Source of the DNA: Blastomussa wellsi
Taxonomy: Eukaryota > Cnidaria > Anthozoa > Scleractinia > Plerogyridae
Length of the DNA stretch: 64,000 nucleotides
Direction of reading: 5' to 3'
Assembly: GCA_947652115.1 (NCBI GenBank)
Contig: OX393567.1
Location: 2,835,452-2,899,451, forward strand
Shown here piece by piece: positions 42,182-55,364 of the stretch. Positions within the stretch are counted from its first letter, which is position 1, and the number at the start of each line of letters is the position of its first letter. The notes beneath the pieces were generated by a model, which did not search any database, was not told the DNA's origin, and was given only the letters and a program-made list of their open reading frames with translations. A program made the position numbers and the translations under genes.

Positions 42182-45100
42182 AAAGAAGACAAGAAACAAG
42201 ACAAGAAACAAGACAAGAAACAAGACAAGAAACAAGACAAAAAAACCAGAAACAAGACAAGAAACAAGACAAGAAACAAGACAAGAAACAAGACAAGAAA
42301 CAAGACAAGAAACAAGACAAGAAACAAGACAAGAAACAAGACAAAAAACAAGACAAGAAACAAGACAAGAAACAAAAAAAGAAACAAGACAAGAAACAAG
42401 ACAAGACAAGACAAGAAACAAGGCAAGAAACAAGACAAGAAACAAGACAAGAAACAAGACAAGAAACAAGACAAGAAAAAAGACAAGAAACAAGACGAGA
42501 AACAAGACAAGAAACAAGACGAGAAACAAGACAAGACAAGACAAGACAAGACAAGACAAGACAAGACAAGAAACAAGACAAGAAACAAGACAAGAAACAA
42601 GAAAGGAAACAAGACAAGAAAAAGGACAAGACAAGAAACAAGACAAAAAACAAGACAAGACACGAGACAAGACAAGACAAGAAACAAGACAAGAAACAAG
42701 CCAAAAAACAAGACAAGAAACAAGACAAGAAACAAGACAAGAAACAAGACAAGAAACAAGACAAGACAAGACAAGAAACAAGACAAGAAACAAGACAAGA
42801 AACAAGACAAGAAACAAGACAAAAAACCAGAAACAAGACAAGAAACAAGACAAGAAACAAGACAAAAAACAAGACAAGACACGAGACAAGACAAGACAAG
42901 AACCAAGACAAGAAACAAGACAAGAAACAAGACAAGAAACAAGACAAGACAAGACAAGAAACAAGACAAGAAACAAGACAAGAAACAAGAGAAGACAAGA
43001 CAAGAAACAAGACAAGAAACAAGACAAGACAAGACAAGACAAGAAACAAGACAAGAAACAAGACAAGAAACAAGACAAGAAACAAGACAAGAAACAAGAC
43101 AAAAAAACCAGACACAAGACAAGAAACAAGACAAGAAACAAGACAAAAAACAAGACAAGACACGAGACAAGACAAGACAAGAAACAAGACAAGAAACAAG
43201 ACAAAAAACAAGACAAGAAACAAGACAAGAAACAAGAAAAGAAACAAGACAAGAAACAAGACAAGACAAGACAAGAAACAAGACAAGAAACAAGACAAGA
43301 AACAAGACAAGAAACAAGACAAGAAACAAGACAAGAAACAAGACGAGAAACAAGACAAGAAACAAGACGAGAAACAAGACAAGACAAGACAAGACAAGAC
43401 AAGACAAGACAAGAAACAAGACAAGACAAGACAAGAAACAAGAAAGGAAACAAGACAAGAAAAAGGACAAGACAAGAAACAAGACAAGACAAGACAAGAC
43501 AAGAAACAAGACAAGAAACAAGACAAGAAACAAGACAAGAAACAAGACAAGAAACAAGAGAAGACCAGACAAGAAACAAGACAAGAAACAAGACAAGAAA
43601 CAAGACAAGAAACAAGACAAGACAAAACAAGACAAGAAACAAGACAAGACAAGACAAGAAACAAGACAAGAAACAAGACAAGAAACAAGACAAGAAACAA
43701 GACAAGCAACAAGACTAGAAACAAGACAAGAAACAAGACAAAAAACCAGAAACAAGACAAGAAACAAGACAAGAAAGAAGACAAAAAACAAGACAAGACA
43801 CGAGACAAGACAAGACAAGAAACAAGACAAGAAACAAGACAAGAAACAAGACAAGAAACAAGACAAGACAAGACAAGAAACAAGACAAGAAACAAGAAAA
43901 GAAACAAGAGAAGACAAGACAAGAAACAAGACAAGTAACAAGACAAGACAAGAGAAGACAAGAAACAAGACAAGAAACAACACAAGAAACAAGACAAGAA
44001 ACAAGACAATTAACAAGACAAGAAACAAGAGAAGACAAGACAAGAAACAAGACAAGAAAAAAGACAAGAACCAAGACAAGAAACAAGACAAGAGAAGACA
44101 AGAGAAGAAACAAGACAAGACAAGACAAGAAACAAGACAAGAAACAAGACAAGAAACAAGACAAAAAAACCAGAAAGAAGACAAGAAACAAGACAAAAAA
44201 CAAGACAAGACACGAGACAAGACAAGACAAGAAACAAGACAAGAAACAAGACAAGAAACAAGACAAGAAACAAGACGAAAAACAAGACAAGAAACAAGAC
44301 AAGAAACAAGACTAAAAACAAGACAAGAAAAGACAAGAAACAAGACAAGAAACAAGAAGTGAAACAAGACAAGAAACAAGACAAGAAACAAGACAAGAAA
44401 CAAGACGAGAAAACAGACAAGACAAGACAAGACAAGACAAGAAACAAGACAAGACAAGACAAGAAGACAAGACAAGAAACAAGACAAGAAACAAGACAAG
44501 ACAAGACAAGAAACAAGACAAGAAACAAGACAAGAAACAAGACAAGAAACAAGACAAGAAACAAGACAAGAAACAAGACAAGAAACAAGACAAGAAACAA
44601 GACAAGAAACAAGAGAAGACAAGACAAGAAACAAGACAAGAAACAAGACAAGAAACAAGACAAGACAAGAAACAAGACAAGACAAGACAAGAAACAAGAC
44701 AAGAAACAAGACAAGAAACAAGACAAGAATCAAGAGAAGACAAGACAAGAAACAAGACAAGAAACAAGACAAGACAAGAAACAAGACAAGACAAGACAAG
44801 AAACAAGACAAGAAACAAGAGAAGAAAAAAGAAAAGAAGAGACAAGAAACAAGACATGAAACAAGACAAGACAAGACAAGAAACAAGACAAGAAACAAGA
44901 CAAGAAACAAGACAAGAAACAAGAAAAGAAACAAGACAAGAAACGAGACAAGAAACAAGACAAGAAACAAGAGAAGACAATACAAGAAAAAAGACAAGAA
45001 ACAAGAAACAAGACAAGAAACAAGACAAGAAACAAGACAAAAAAAACAGAAACAAGACAAGAAACAAGACAAGAAACAAGACAAAAAACAAGACAAGACA

Positions 45101-45660
45101 CTAGACAAGACAACACAACAAACAAGACAAGAAACAAGACAAGAAACAAGACAAAAAAAAGACAAGAAACAAGAAGAGAAACAAGACAAGAAACAAGACA
45201 AGAAACAAGACAAGACAAGACAAGAAAAAAGACAAGAAACAAGACAAGAAACAAGACAAAAAACAAGACAAGAAACAAGACGAGAAACAAGACAAGACAA
45301 GACAAGACAAGAAACAAGACAAGACAAGACAAGAAACAAGACAAGAAACAAGACATGAAACAAGACAAGAAACAAGACAAGAAAAAGGACAAGACAAGAA
45401 AAAAGACAAGACAAGACAAGACAAGAAACAAGAAAAGAAACAAGACAGGAAACAAGACAAGAAACAAGACAAGAAACAAGACAAGAAACAAGAGAAGACA
45501 AGACAAGAAACAAGAAAAGAAACAAGACAAGACAAGACAAGACAAGAAACAAAACAAGACAAGACAAGAAACAAGACAAGAAACAAGACAAGAAACAAGA
45601 CAAGAAACAAGACAAGAAAAAAGACAAGAAACAAGACAAGAAACAAGACAAGAAACAAGA
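42182..45660. repeat. 3.55-kb tandem duplication, copy 2
   Basis: Markers at 42603, 42700, 43108, 43715, 44010, 44312, 44359, 44730 and 45101 correspond in order to those of copy 1. Homology ends near 45,660, where copy 2 continues into CCAGAAACATGAC while copy 1 runs into copy 2. Confidence 0.88.
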
Positions 45661-46433
45661 CAAAAAACCAGAAACATGACAAGAAACAAGACAAGAAAGA
45701 AGACAAAAAACAAGACAAGACACGAGACAAGACAAGACAAGACAAGAAACAAGACAAGAAACAAGACAAGAAACAAGACAAAAAACAAGACAAGAAACAA
45801 GACAAGAAAGAAGACAAGAAACAAGACAAGAAACAAGACAAGAAACAAGACAAGAAACAAGACAAGAAAAGAGAGAAGACAAGACAAGAAACAAGACATG
45901 AAACAAGACAAGACAAGACAAGACAAGAAACAAGACAAGAAACAAGACAAGAAACAAGACAAGAAACAAGACAAGAAACAAGACAAGACAAGAAACAAGA
46001 CAAGACAAGAAACAAGACAAGACAAGACAAGAAACAAGACAAGAAACAAGACAAGAAACAAGACAAGAATCAAGAGAAGACAAGACAAGAAACAAGACAA
46101 GAAACAAGACAAGACAAGAAACAAGACAAGACAAGACAAGAAACAAGACAAGAAACAAGAGAAGAAAAAAGAGAAGACAAGACAAGAAACAAGACATGAA
46201 ACAAGACAAGACAAGACAAGACAAGAAACAAGACAAGAAACAAGACAAGAAACAAGAAAAGAAACAAGACAAGAAACGAGACAAGAAACAAGACAAGAAA
46301 CAAGAGAAGACAATACAAGAAAAAAGACAAGAAACAAGAAACAAGACAAGAAACAAGACAAGAAACAAGACAAAAAAAACAGAAACAAGACAAGAAACAA
46401 GACAAGAAACAAGACAAAAAACAAGACAAGACA
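45101..46433. repeat. 1.33-kb tandem unit, copy 1
   Basis: CACTAG at 45101 and 46434 are 1,333 bp apart and AATCAAG at 44730 and 46070 are 1,340 bp apart. GACATGAAAC (about 45,354 and 46,676), CAGGAAAC and CCAGAAACATGAC are shared. This inner unit overlaps the end of the 3.55-kb copy 2, so the repeats are nested. Confidence 0.8.
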
Positions 46434-47430
46434 CTAGACAAGACAACACAAGAAACAAGACAAGAAACAAGACAAGAAACAAGACAAAAAAAAGACAAGA
46501 AACAAGAAGAGAAACAAGACAAGAAACAAGACAAGAAACAAGACAAGACAAGACAAGAAAAAAGACAAGAAACAAGACAAGAAACAAGACAAGAAACAAG
46601 ACGAGAAACAAGACAAGACAAGACAAGACAAGAAACAAGACAAGACAAGACAAGAAACAAGACAAGAAACAAGACATGAAACAAGACAAGAAACAAGACA
46701 AGAAAAAGGACAAGACAAGAAAAAAGACAAGACAAGACAAGACAAGAAACAAGAAAAGAAACAAGACAGGAAACAAGACAAGAAACAAGACAAGAAAAAA
46801 GACAAGAAACAAGAGAAGACAAGACAAGAAACAAGAAAAGAAACAAGACAAGACAAGACAAGACAAGAAACAAAACAAGACAAGACAAGAAACAAGACAA
46901 GAAACAAGACAAGAAACAAGACAAGAAACAAGACAAGCAAAAAGACAAGAAACAAGACAAGAAACAAGACAAGAAACAAGACAAAAAACCAGAAACATGA
47001 CAAGAAACAAGACAAGAAAGAAGACAAAAAACAAGACAAGACACGAGACAAGACAAGACAAGACAGGAAACAAGACAAGAAACAAGACAAGAAACAAGAC
47101 AAAAAACAAGACAAGAAACAAGACAAGAAAGAAGACAAGAAACAAGACAAGAAACAAGACAAGAAACAAGACAAGAAACAAGACAAGAAACAAGAGAAGA
47201 CAAGACAAGAAAAAAGACATGAAACAAGACAAGACAAGACAAGACAAGAAACAAGACAAGAAACAAGACAAGAAACAAGAGAAGACAATACAAGAAACAA
47301 GAGAAGACAATACAAGAAACAAGACAAGAAACAAGAAACAAGACAAGAAACAAGACAAGAAACAAGACAAAAAAACCAGAAACAAGACAAGAAACAAGAC
47401 AAGAAATAAGACAAAAAACAAGACAAGACA
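46434..47430. repeat. 1.33-kb tandem unit, copy 2 (shortened to 997 bp)
   Basis: Starts at CACTAG 46434 and reaches the next CACTAG at 47431 after 997 bp. The AATCAAG part of the unit is missing and a doubled GACAATACAAG (near 47,285 and 47,309) precedes the end. That end resembles the block before CACTAG at 14305, 20033 and 30620. Confidence 0.7.
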
Positions 47431-48879
47431 CTAGACAAGACAAGACAAGAAACAAGACAAAAAACAAGACAAAAAAAAAGACAAAAAAAAAAGACAAGAA
47501 ACAAGACAAGAAACAAGACAAGAAACAAGACAAGAAACAAGACAAGACAAGACAAGAAAAAAGACAAGAAACAAGACAAGAAACAAGACAAGAAACAAGA
47601 CGAGAAACAAGACAAGACAAGACAAGACAAGAGAAGACAAGACAAGAAACAAGACAAGACAAGACAAGAAACAAGACAAGAAACAAGACAAGAAACAAGA
47701 CAAAAAACAAGAGAAGAAAAAGGACAAGACAAGAAACAAGACAAGACAAGACAAGACAAGAAACAAGACAAGAAACAATACAAGAAACAAGACAAGAAAC
47801 AAGAGAAGACAAGACAAGAAACAAGACAAGAAACAAGACAAGAAACAAGACAAGAAACAAGACAAGACAAGACAAGACAAGACAAGAAACAAGACAAGAC
47901 AAGACAAGAAACAAGACAAGAAACAAGACAAGAAACAAGACAAGAAACAAGACAAGAAACAAGACAAGAAACAAGACAAGAAAGAAAGACAAAAAACCAG
48001 AAACAAGACAAGAAACAAGACAAGAAAGAAGACAAAAAACAAGACAAGACAAGACAAGAAACAAGACAAGAAGCAAGACAAGAAACAAGACAAGAGACAA
48101 GACAAGACAAGACAAGAAACAAGACAAGAAACAAGACAAGAAACAAGAGAAGACAAGACAAGAACCAAGACAAGAAACAAGACAAGACAAGACAAGACAA
48201 GAAACAAGACAAGAAACAACACAAGAAACAAGACAAGAAAAAAAGACAAGAAACAAGAGAAGACATAACAAGAAACAAGACAAGAAACAAGACAAGAAAC
48301 AAGACAAGAAACAAGACAAGACAAGACAAGACAAGAAACAAGACAAGACAAGACAAGAAACAAGACAAGAAACAAGACAAGAAACAAGACAAGAAACAAG
48401 ACAAGAAACAAGACAAGAAACAAGACAAGAAAACCAGAAAGAAGACAAAAAACAAGACAAAAAACAAGACAAGACACGAGAAAAGACAAGACAAAAAACA
48501 AGACAAGAAACAAGACAAGAAACAAGACAAGAAACAAGACAAGAAACAAGACAAGAAACAAGACAAGAAACAAGACAAGACAAGACAAGAAACAAGACAA
48601 GACAAGACAAGAAACAAGACAAGAAACAAGACAAGAAACAAGACAAGAAACAAGACAAGAAAAAGGACAAGACAAGAAACAAGACAAGACAAGACAAGAC
48701 AAGAAACAAGACAAGAAACAAGACAAGAAACAAGACAAGAAACAAGACAAGAAACAAGACAAGAAACAAGACAAGACAAGACAAGAAACAAGACAAGAAA
48801 CAAGACAAGAAACAAGACAAGAAACAAGACAAGACACGACAAGACAAGAAACAAGACAAGGAAAAAAGACAAGAAACAA
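47431..48879. repeat. Transition segment into the 9.4-kb HOR
   Basis: Begins like domain 1 units after CACTAG but lacks AAAGAG. Private variants include AGACATAACAAG near 48,264 and AACCAAG near 48,164. The segment ends where the CCAG and GACACAAG order of the 9.4-kb unit begins. No unique sequence. Confidence 0.6.
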
Positions 48880-50239
48880 GACAAAAAAACCAGAAACAAG
48901 ACAAGAAACAAGACAAGAAACAAGACGAGAAACAAGACAAGACAAGACAAGACACAAGACAAGAAACAAGACAAGAGACAAGACAAGAAACAAGACAAGG
49001 AAAAGAGACAAGAAACAAGACAAGAAAGAAGACAAGAAACAAGACAAGAAACAAGACAAGACAAGACAAGAAACAAGACAAGAAACAAGACAAGAAACAA
49101 GACAAGAAACAAGACGAGAAACAAGACAAGACAAGACAAGACAAGACAAGACAAGACAAGACAAGAAACAAGACAAGACAAGACAAGAAACAAGACAAGA
49201 AACAAGACAAGAAACAAGACAAGAAACAAGACAAGAAAAAGGACAAGACAAGAAACAAGACAAGACAAGACAAGACAAGAAACAAGACAAGAAACAAGAC
49301 AAGAAACAAGACAAGAAACAAGACAAGAAACAAGACAAGACAAGACAAGACAAGAAACAAGACAAGACAAGACAAGAAACAAGACAAGACAAGACAAGAA
49401 ACAAGACAAGAAACAAGACAAGAAACAAGACAAGAAACAAGACAAGAAACAAGACAAGAAACAAGACAAAAAAACCAGAAACAAGACAAGAAACAAGACA
49501 AGAAACAAGACGAGAAACAAGACAAGACAAGACAAGACACAAGACAAGAAACAAGACAAGAAACAAGACAAGAAACAAGACAAGAAACAAGACAAGACAA
49601 GACAAGAAACAAGACAAGAAACAAGACAAGAAATAAGACAAGAAACAAGACGAGAAACAAGACAAGACAAGACAAGACAAGACAAGACAAGACAAGAAAC
49701 AAGACAAGAAACAAGACAAGAAACAAGACAAGAAACAAGACAAGAAACAAGACAAAAAAAACAGAAACAAGACAAGAAACAAGACAAGAAACAAGAGAAA
49801 AAACAAGACAAGACACGAGACAAGACAAGACAAGAAACAAGACAAGAAACAAGACAAAAAACAAGACAAGAAACAAGACAAGAAACAAGACAAGAAACAA
49901 GACAAGAAACAAGACAAGAAACAAGACAAGACACGACAAGACAAGAAACAAGACAAGGAAAAAAGACAAGAAACAAGACAAGAAACAAGACAAGAAACAA
50001 GACAAAAAAACCAGAAACAAGACAAGACAAGACAAGAAACAAGACAAGACAAGACAAGACAAGAAACAAGACAAGAAACAAGACAAGAAACAAGACAAGA
50101 AACAAGACAAGAAACAAGACAAGAAACAAGACAAGAAACAAGACAAAAAAACCAGAAACAAGACAAGAAACAAGACAAAAAAACCAGAAACAAGACAAAA
50201 AACAAGACAAGACACGAGACAAGACAAGACAAGAAACAA

Positions 50240-50245
50240 GTCGAC
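50240..50245. other. GTCGAC marker 1
   Basis: Palindromic hexamer in the context AACAAGTCGACAAG, about 30 bp after CACGAG. It is part of the 9.4-kb HOR and is paired with the site at 59606. Confidence 0.95.
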
Positions 50246-51953
50246 AAGAAACAAGACAAGAAACAAGACAAAAAACAAGACAAGAAACAAGACAAGAAAC
50301 AAGACAAGAAACAAGACAAGACAAGACAAGAAACAAGACAAGAAACAAGACAAGAAACAAGAGAAGACAAGACAAGAAACAAGACAAGAAACAAGACAAG
50401 AAACAAGACAAGACAAGACAAGACAAGAAACAAGACAAGACAAGACAAGAAACAAGACAAGAAACAAGACAAGAAACAAGACAAGAAACAAGACAAGAAA
50501 CAAGACAAGAAACAAGACAAGAAACAAGACAAGAAACAAGACAAAAAAACCAGAAACAAGACAAGAAACAAGACAAAAAACAAGACAAGACACGAGAAAA
50601 GACAAGACAAGAAACAAGACAAGAAACAAGACAAGAAACAAGACAAGAAAGAAGACAAGAAACAAGACAAGAAACAAGACAAGAAACAAGACAAGACAAG
50701 ACAAGAAACAAGACAAGAAACAAGACAAGAAACAAGACAAGAAACAAGACGAGAAACAAGACAAGACAAGACAAGACAAGACAAGACAAGAAACAAGACA
50801 AGACAAGACAAGAAACAAGACAAGAAACAAGACAAGAAACAAGACAAGAAACAAGACAAGAAAAAGGACAAGACAAGAAACAAGACAAGACAAGACAAGA
50901 CAAGAAACAAGACAAGAAACAAGACAAGAAACAAGACAAGAAACAAGACAAGAAACAAGACAAGACAAGACACGACAAGAAACAAGACAAGACAAGACAA
51001 GAAACAAGACAAGAAACAAGACAAGAAACAAGACAAGAAACAAGACAAAAAAACCAGAAACAAGACAAGAAACAAGACAAGAAACAAGACGAGAAACAAG
51101 ACAAGACAAGACAAGACACAAGACAAGAAACAAGACAAGAAACAAGACAAGAAACAAGACAAGAAACAAGACAAGAAACAAGACAAGAAACAAGACAAGA
51201 AACAAGACAAGAAACAAGACAAGAAACATGACAAGAAACAAGACAAGAAACAAGACAAAAAACAAGACAAGGAAAAAGACAAGAAACAAGACAAGAAACA
51301 AGACAAGAAACAAGACAAGAAACAAGACAAGAAACAAGACAAGAAACAAGACAAGAAACAAGACAAGAAACAAGACAAGAAACAAGACAAGAAACAAGAC
51401 AAGAAACAAGACAAAAAAACCAGAAACAAGACAAGAAACAAGACAAGAAACAAGAGAAAAAACAAGACAAGACACGAGACAAGACAAGACAAGAAACAAG
51501 ACAAGAAACAAGACAAAAAACAAGACAAGAAACAAGACAAGAAACAAGACAAGAAACAAGACAAGAAACAAGACAAGAAACAAGACAAGACACGACAAGA
51601 CAAGAAACAAGACAAGGAAAAAAGACAAGAAACAAGACAAGAAACAAAACAAGAAACAAGACAAGAAACAAGACAAGAAACAAGACAAGAAACAAGACAA
51701 AAAAACCAGAAACAAGACAAGACAAGACAAGAAACAAAACAAGACAAGACAAGACAAGAAACAAGACAAGAAACAAGACAAGAAACAAGACAAGAAACAA
51801 GACAAGAAACAAGACAAGAAACAAGACAAGAAACAAGACAAGAAACAAGACAAGACAAGACAAGACAAGAAACAAGACAAAAAAACCAGAAACAAGACAA
51901 GAAACAAGACAAAAAACAAGACAAGACACGAGACAAGACAAGACAAAAAACAA

Positions 51954-51959
51954 GTCGAC
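51954..51959. other. GTCGAC marker 2
   Basis: Same context except for the preceding word (AAAAAACAAG instead of GAAACAAG). Paired with 61330 at 9,376 bp. Confidence 0.95.
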
Positions 51960-53270
51960 AAGAAACAAGACAAGAAACAAGACAAAAAACAGGACAAGAA
52001 ACAAGACAAGAAACAAGACAAGAAACAAGACAAGACAAGACAAGAAACAAGACAAGAAACAAGACAAGAAACAAGACAAGAAACAAGACAAGAAACAAGA
52101 CAAGAAACAAGACAAGAAGCAAGACGAGAAACAAGAGAAGACAAGACAAGACAAGACAAGAAACAAGACAAGACAAGACTAAAAACAAGACAAGAAACAA
52201 GACAAGAAAAAGGACAAGATAAGAAACAAGACAAGACAAGACAAGACAAGACAAGAAACAAGACAAGAAACAAGACAAGAAACAAGAGAAGAAACAAGAC
52301 AAGAAACAAGAGAAGACAAGACAAGAAACAAGACAAGAAACAAGACAAGAAACAAGACAAGAAACAAGACAAGAAACAAGACGAGAAACAAGACAAGACA
52401 AGACAAGACACAAGACAAGAAACAAGACAAGAAACAAGACAAGAAACAAGACAAGAAACAAGACAAGAAACAAGACAAGAAACAAGACAAGAAACAAGAC
52501 AAGAAACAAGACAAGAAACAAGACAAAAAACAAGACAAGAAAAAAGACAAGAAACAAGACAAGAAACAAGACAAGAAACAAGACAAGAAACAAGACAAGA
52601 AACAAGACAAGAAAAAAGACAAGAAACTAGACAAGAAACAAGACAAGAAACAAGACAAAAAAACCAGAAACAAGACAAGAAACAAGACAAGAAACAAGAC
52701 AAAAAACAAGACAAGACACGAGACAAGACAAGACAAGAAACAAGACAAGAAACAAGACAAAAAACAAGACAAGAAACAAGACAAGAAACAAGACAAGAAA
52801 CAAGACAAGAAACAAGACAAGACAAAACAAGACAAGAAACAAGACAAGAGAAGACAAGAAACAAGACAAAAAACAAGACAAGAAACAAGACAAGACAAAA
52901 CAAGACAAGAAACAAGACAAGAGAAGACAAGAAACAAGACAAGAAACAAGACAAGAAACAAGACAAGAAACAAGACAAGAAACAAGACAAGAAACAAGAC
53001 AAAAAACCAGAAAAAAGACAAGAAACAAGACAAGAAAGAAGACAAAAAACAAGACAAGACACGAGACAAGACAAGACAAGAAACAAGACAAGAAACAAGA
53101 CAAGAAACAAGACAAGAAACAAGACAAAACAAGACAAGAAACAAGACAAGAAACAAGAAAAGAAACAAGAGAAGACAAGACAAGAAACAAGACAAGTAAC
53201 AAGACAACACAAGACAAGACAAGAAACAAGACAAGAAGCAACACAAGAAACAAGACAAGAAACAAGACAA

Positions 53271-55364
53271 TTAACAAGACAAGAAAAAAGAGAAGACAAG
53301 ACAAGAAACAAGACAAGAAAAAAGACAAGAAACAAGACAAGAAACAAGACAAGACAAGACAAGACAAGAAACAAGAAGACAAGACAAGAAACAAGACAAG
53401 AAACTAGACAAGAAACAAGACAAGAAACAAGACAAGAAACAAGACAAGAAACAAGACAAGAAACAAGACAAGAAACAAGACAAGAAACAAGACGAGAAAC
53501 AAGACAAGACAAGACAAGACACAAGACAAGAAACAAGACAAGAAACAAGACAAGAAACAAGACAAGAAACAAGACAAGAAAAAAGACAAGAAACAAGACA
53601 AGAAACAAGACAAGAAACAAGACAAGAAACAAGACAAGAAACAAGACAAGAAACAAGACAAGAAACAAGACAAGAAACAAGACAAAAAAACAAGACAAGA
53701 AAAAAGACAAGAAAAAAGACAAGAAACAAGACAAGAAACAAGACAAGAAACAAGACAAGAAACAAGACAAGAAACAAGACAAGAAACAAGACAAGAAACA
53801 AGACAAGAAACAAGACAAGAAACAAGACAAAAAAACCAGAAACAAGACAAGAAACAAGACAAGAAACAAGACAAAAAACAAGACAAGAAACAAGACAAGA
53901 AACAAGACAAGAAACAAGACAAGAAACAAGACAAGAAACAAGACAAGAAACAAGACAAGAAACAAGACAAGAAGCAACACGAGAAACAAGACAAGACAAG
54001 ACAAGACAAGACAAGAAACAAGACAAGAAACAAGACAAGAAAAAGGACAAGATAAGAAACAAGACAAGACAAGACAAGACAAGACAAGAAACAAGACAAG
54101 AAACAAGACAAGAAACAAGACAAGAAACAAGAGAAGACAAGACAAGAAACAAGACAAGAAACAAGACAAGAAACAAGACAAGAAACAAGACAAGAAACAA
54201 GGCAAGAAACAAGACAAGAAACAAGACAAGAAACAAGACAAAAAACAAGACAAGAAAAAAGACAAGAAACAAGACAAGAAACAAGACAAGAAACAAGACA
54301 AGAAACAAGACAAGAAACAAGAGAAGACAAGACAAGAAACAAGACAAGAAACAAGACAAGAAACAAGACAAGAAACAAGACAAGACAAGACAAGACAAGA
54401 AACAAGACAAGACAAGACAAGAAACAAGACAAGAAACAAGACAAGAAACAAGACAAGAAACAAGACAAGAAACAAGACAAGAAACAAGACAAGAAACAAG
54501 ACAAAAAAACCAGAAACAAGACAAGACAAGACAAGAAACAAGACAAGACAAGACAAGAAACAAGACAAGAAACAAGACAAGAAACAAGACAAGAAACAAT
54601 ACAAGAAACAAGACAAGAAACAAGACAAGAAACAAGACAAGAAACAAGACAAGAAACAAGACAAAAAAACAAGAAACAAGACAAGAAAGAAGACAAAAAA
54701 ACCAGAAACAAGACAAAAAACAAGACAAGACACGAGACAAGACAAGACAAGAAACAAGTCGACAAGAAACAAGACAAGAAACAAGACAAAAAACAAGACA
54801 AGAAACAAGACAAGAAACAAGACAAGAAACAAGACAAGACAAGACAAGAAACAAGACAAGAAACAAGACAAGAAACAAGACAAGAAACAAGACAAGAAAC
54901 AAGACAAGAAACAAGACAAGAAACAAGACAAGAAGAAAGACGAGAAACAAGACAAGACAAGACAAGACAAGACAAGAAACAAGACAAGACAAGACAAGAA
55001 ACAAGACAAGAAACAAGACAAGAAAAAGGACAAGATAAGAAACAAGACAAGAGAAGACAAGACAAGACAAGAAACAAGACAAGAAACAAGACAAGAAACA
55101 AGACAAGAAACAAGAGAAGACAAGACAAGAAACAAGACAAGAAACAAGACAAGAAACAAGACAAGAAACAAGACAAGAAACAAGACGAGAAACAAGACAA
55201 GACAAGACAAGACACAAGACAAGAAACAAGACAAGAAACAAGACAAGAAACAAGACAAGAAACAAGACAAGAAACAAGACAAGAAACAAGACAAGAAACA
55301 ACACAAGACAAGACAAGAAACAAGACAAGAAGCAACACAAGAAACAAGACAAGAAACAAGACAA
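53271..55364. repeat. 2.07-kb inner tandem unit, copy 1
   Basis: AATTAAC at 53271 and 55365 are 2,094 bp apart and AACTAGAC at 53404 and 55500 are 2,096 bp apart. Inside, the offset settles at 2,071 bp for GAAGCAACACGAG (53971 and 56042), GTCGAC (54758 and 56829) and GAAGAAAGACGAG (54932 and 57003). The unit lies within the 9.4-kb copy 1. Confidence 0.85.
54758..54763. other. GTCGAC marker 3
   Basis: Same context after CACGAG; paired with 56829 at 2,071 bp inside the 2.07-kb unit. Confidence 0.95.
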
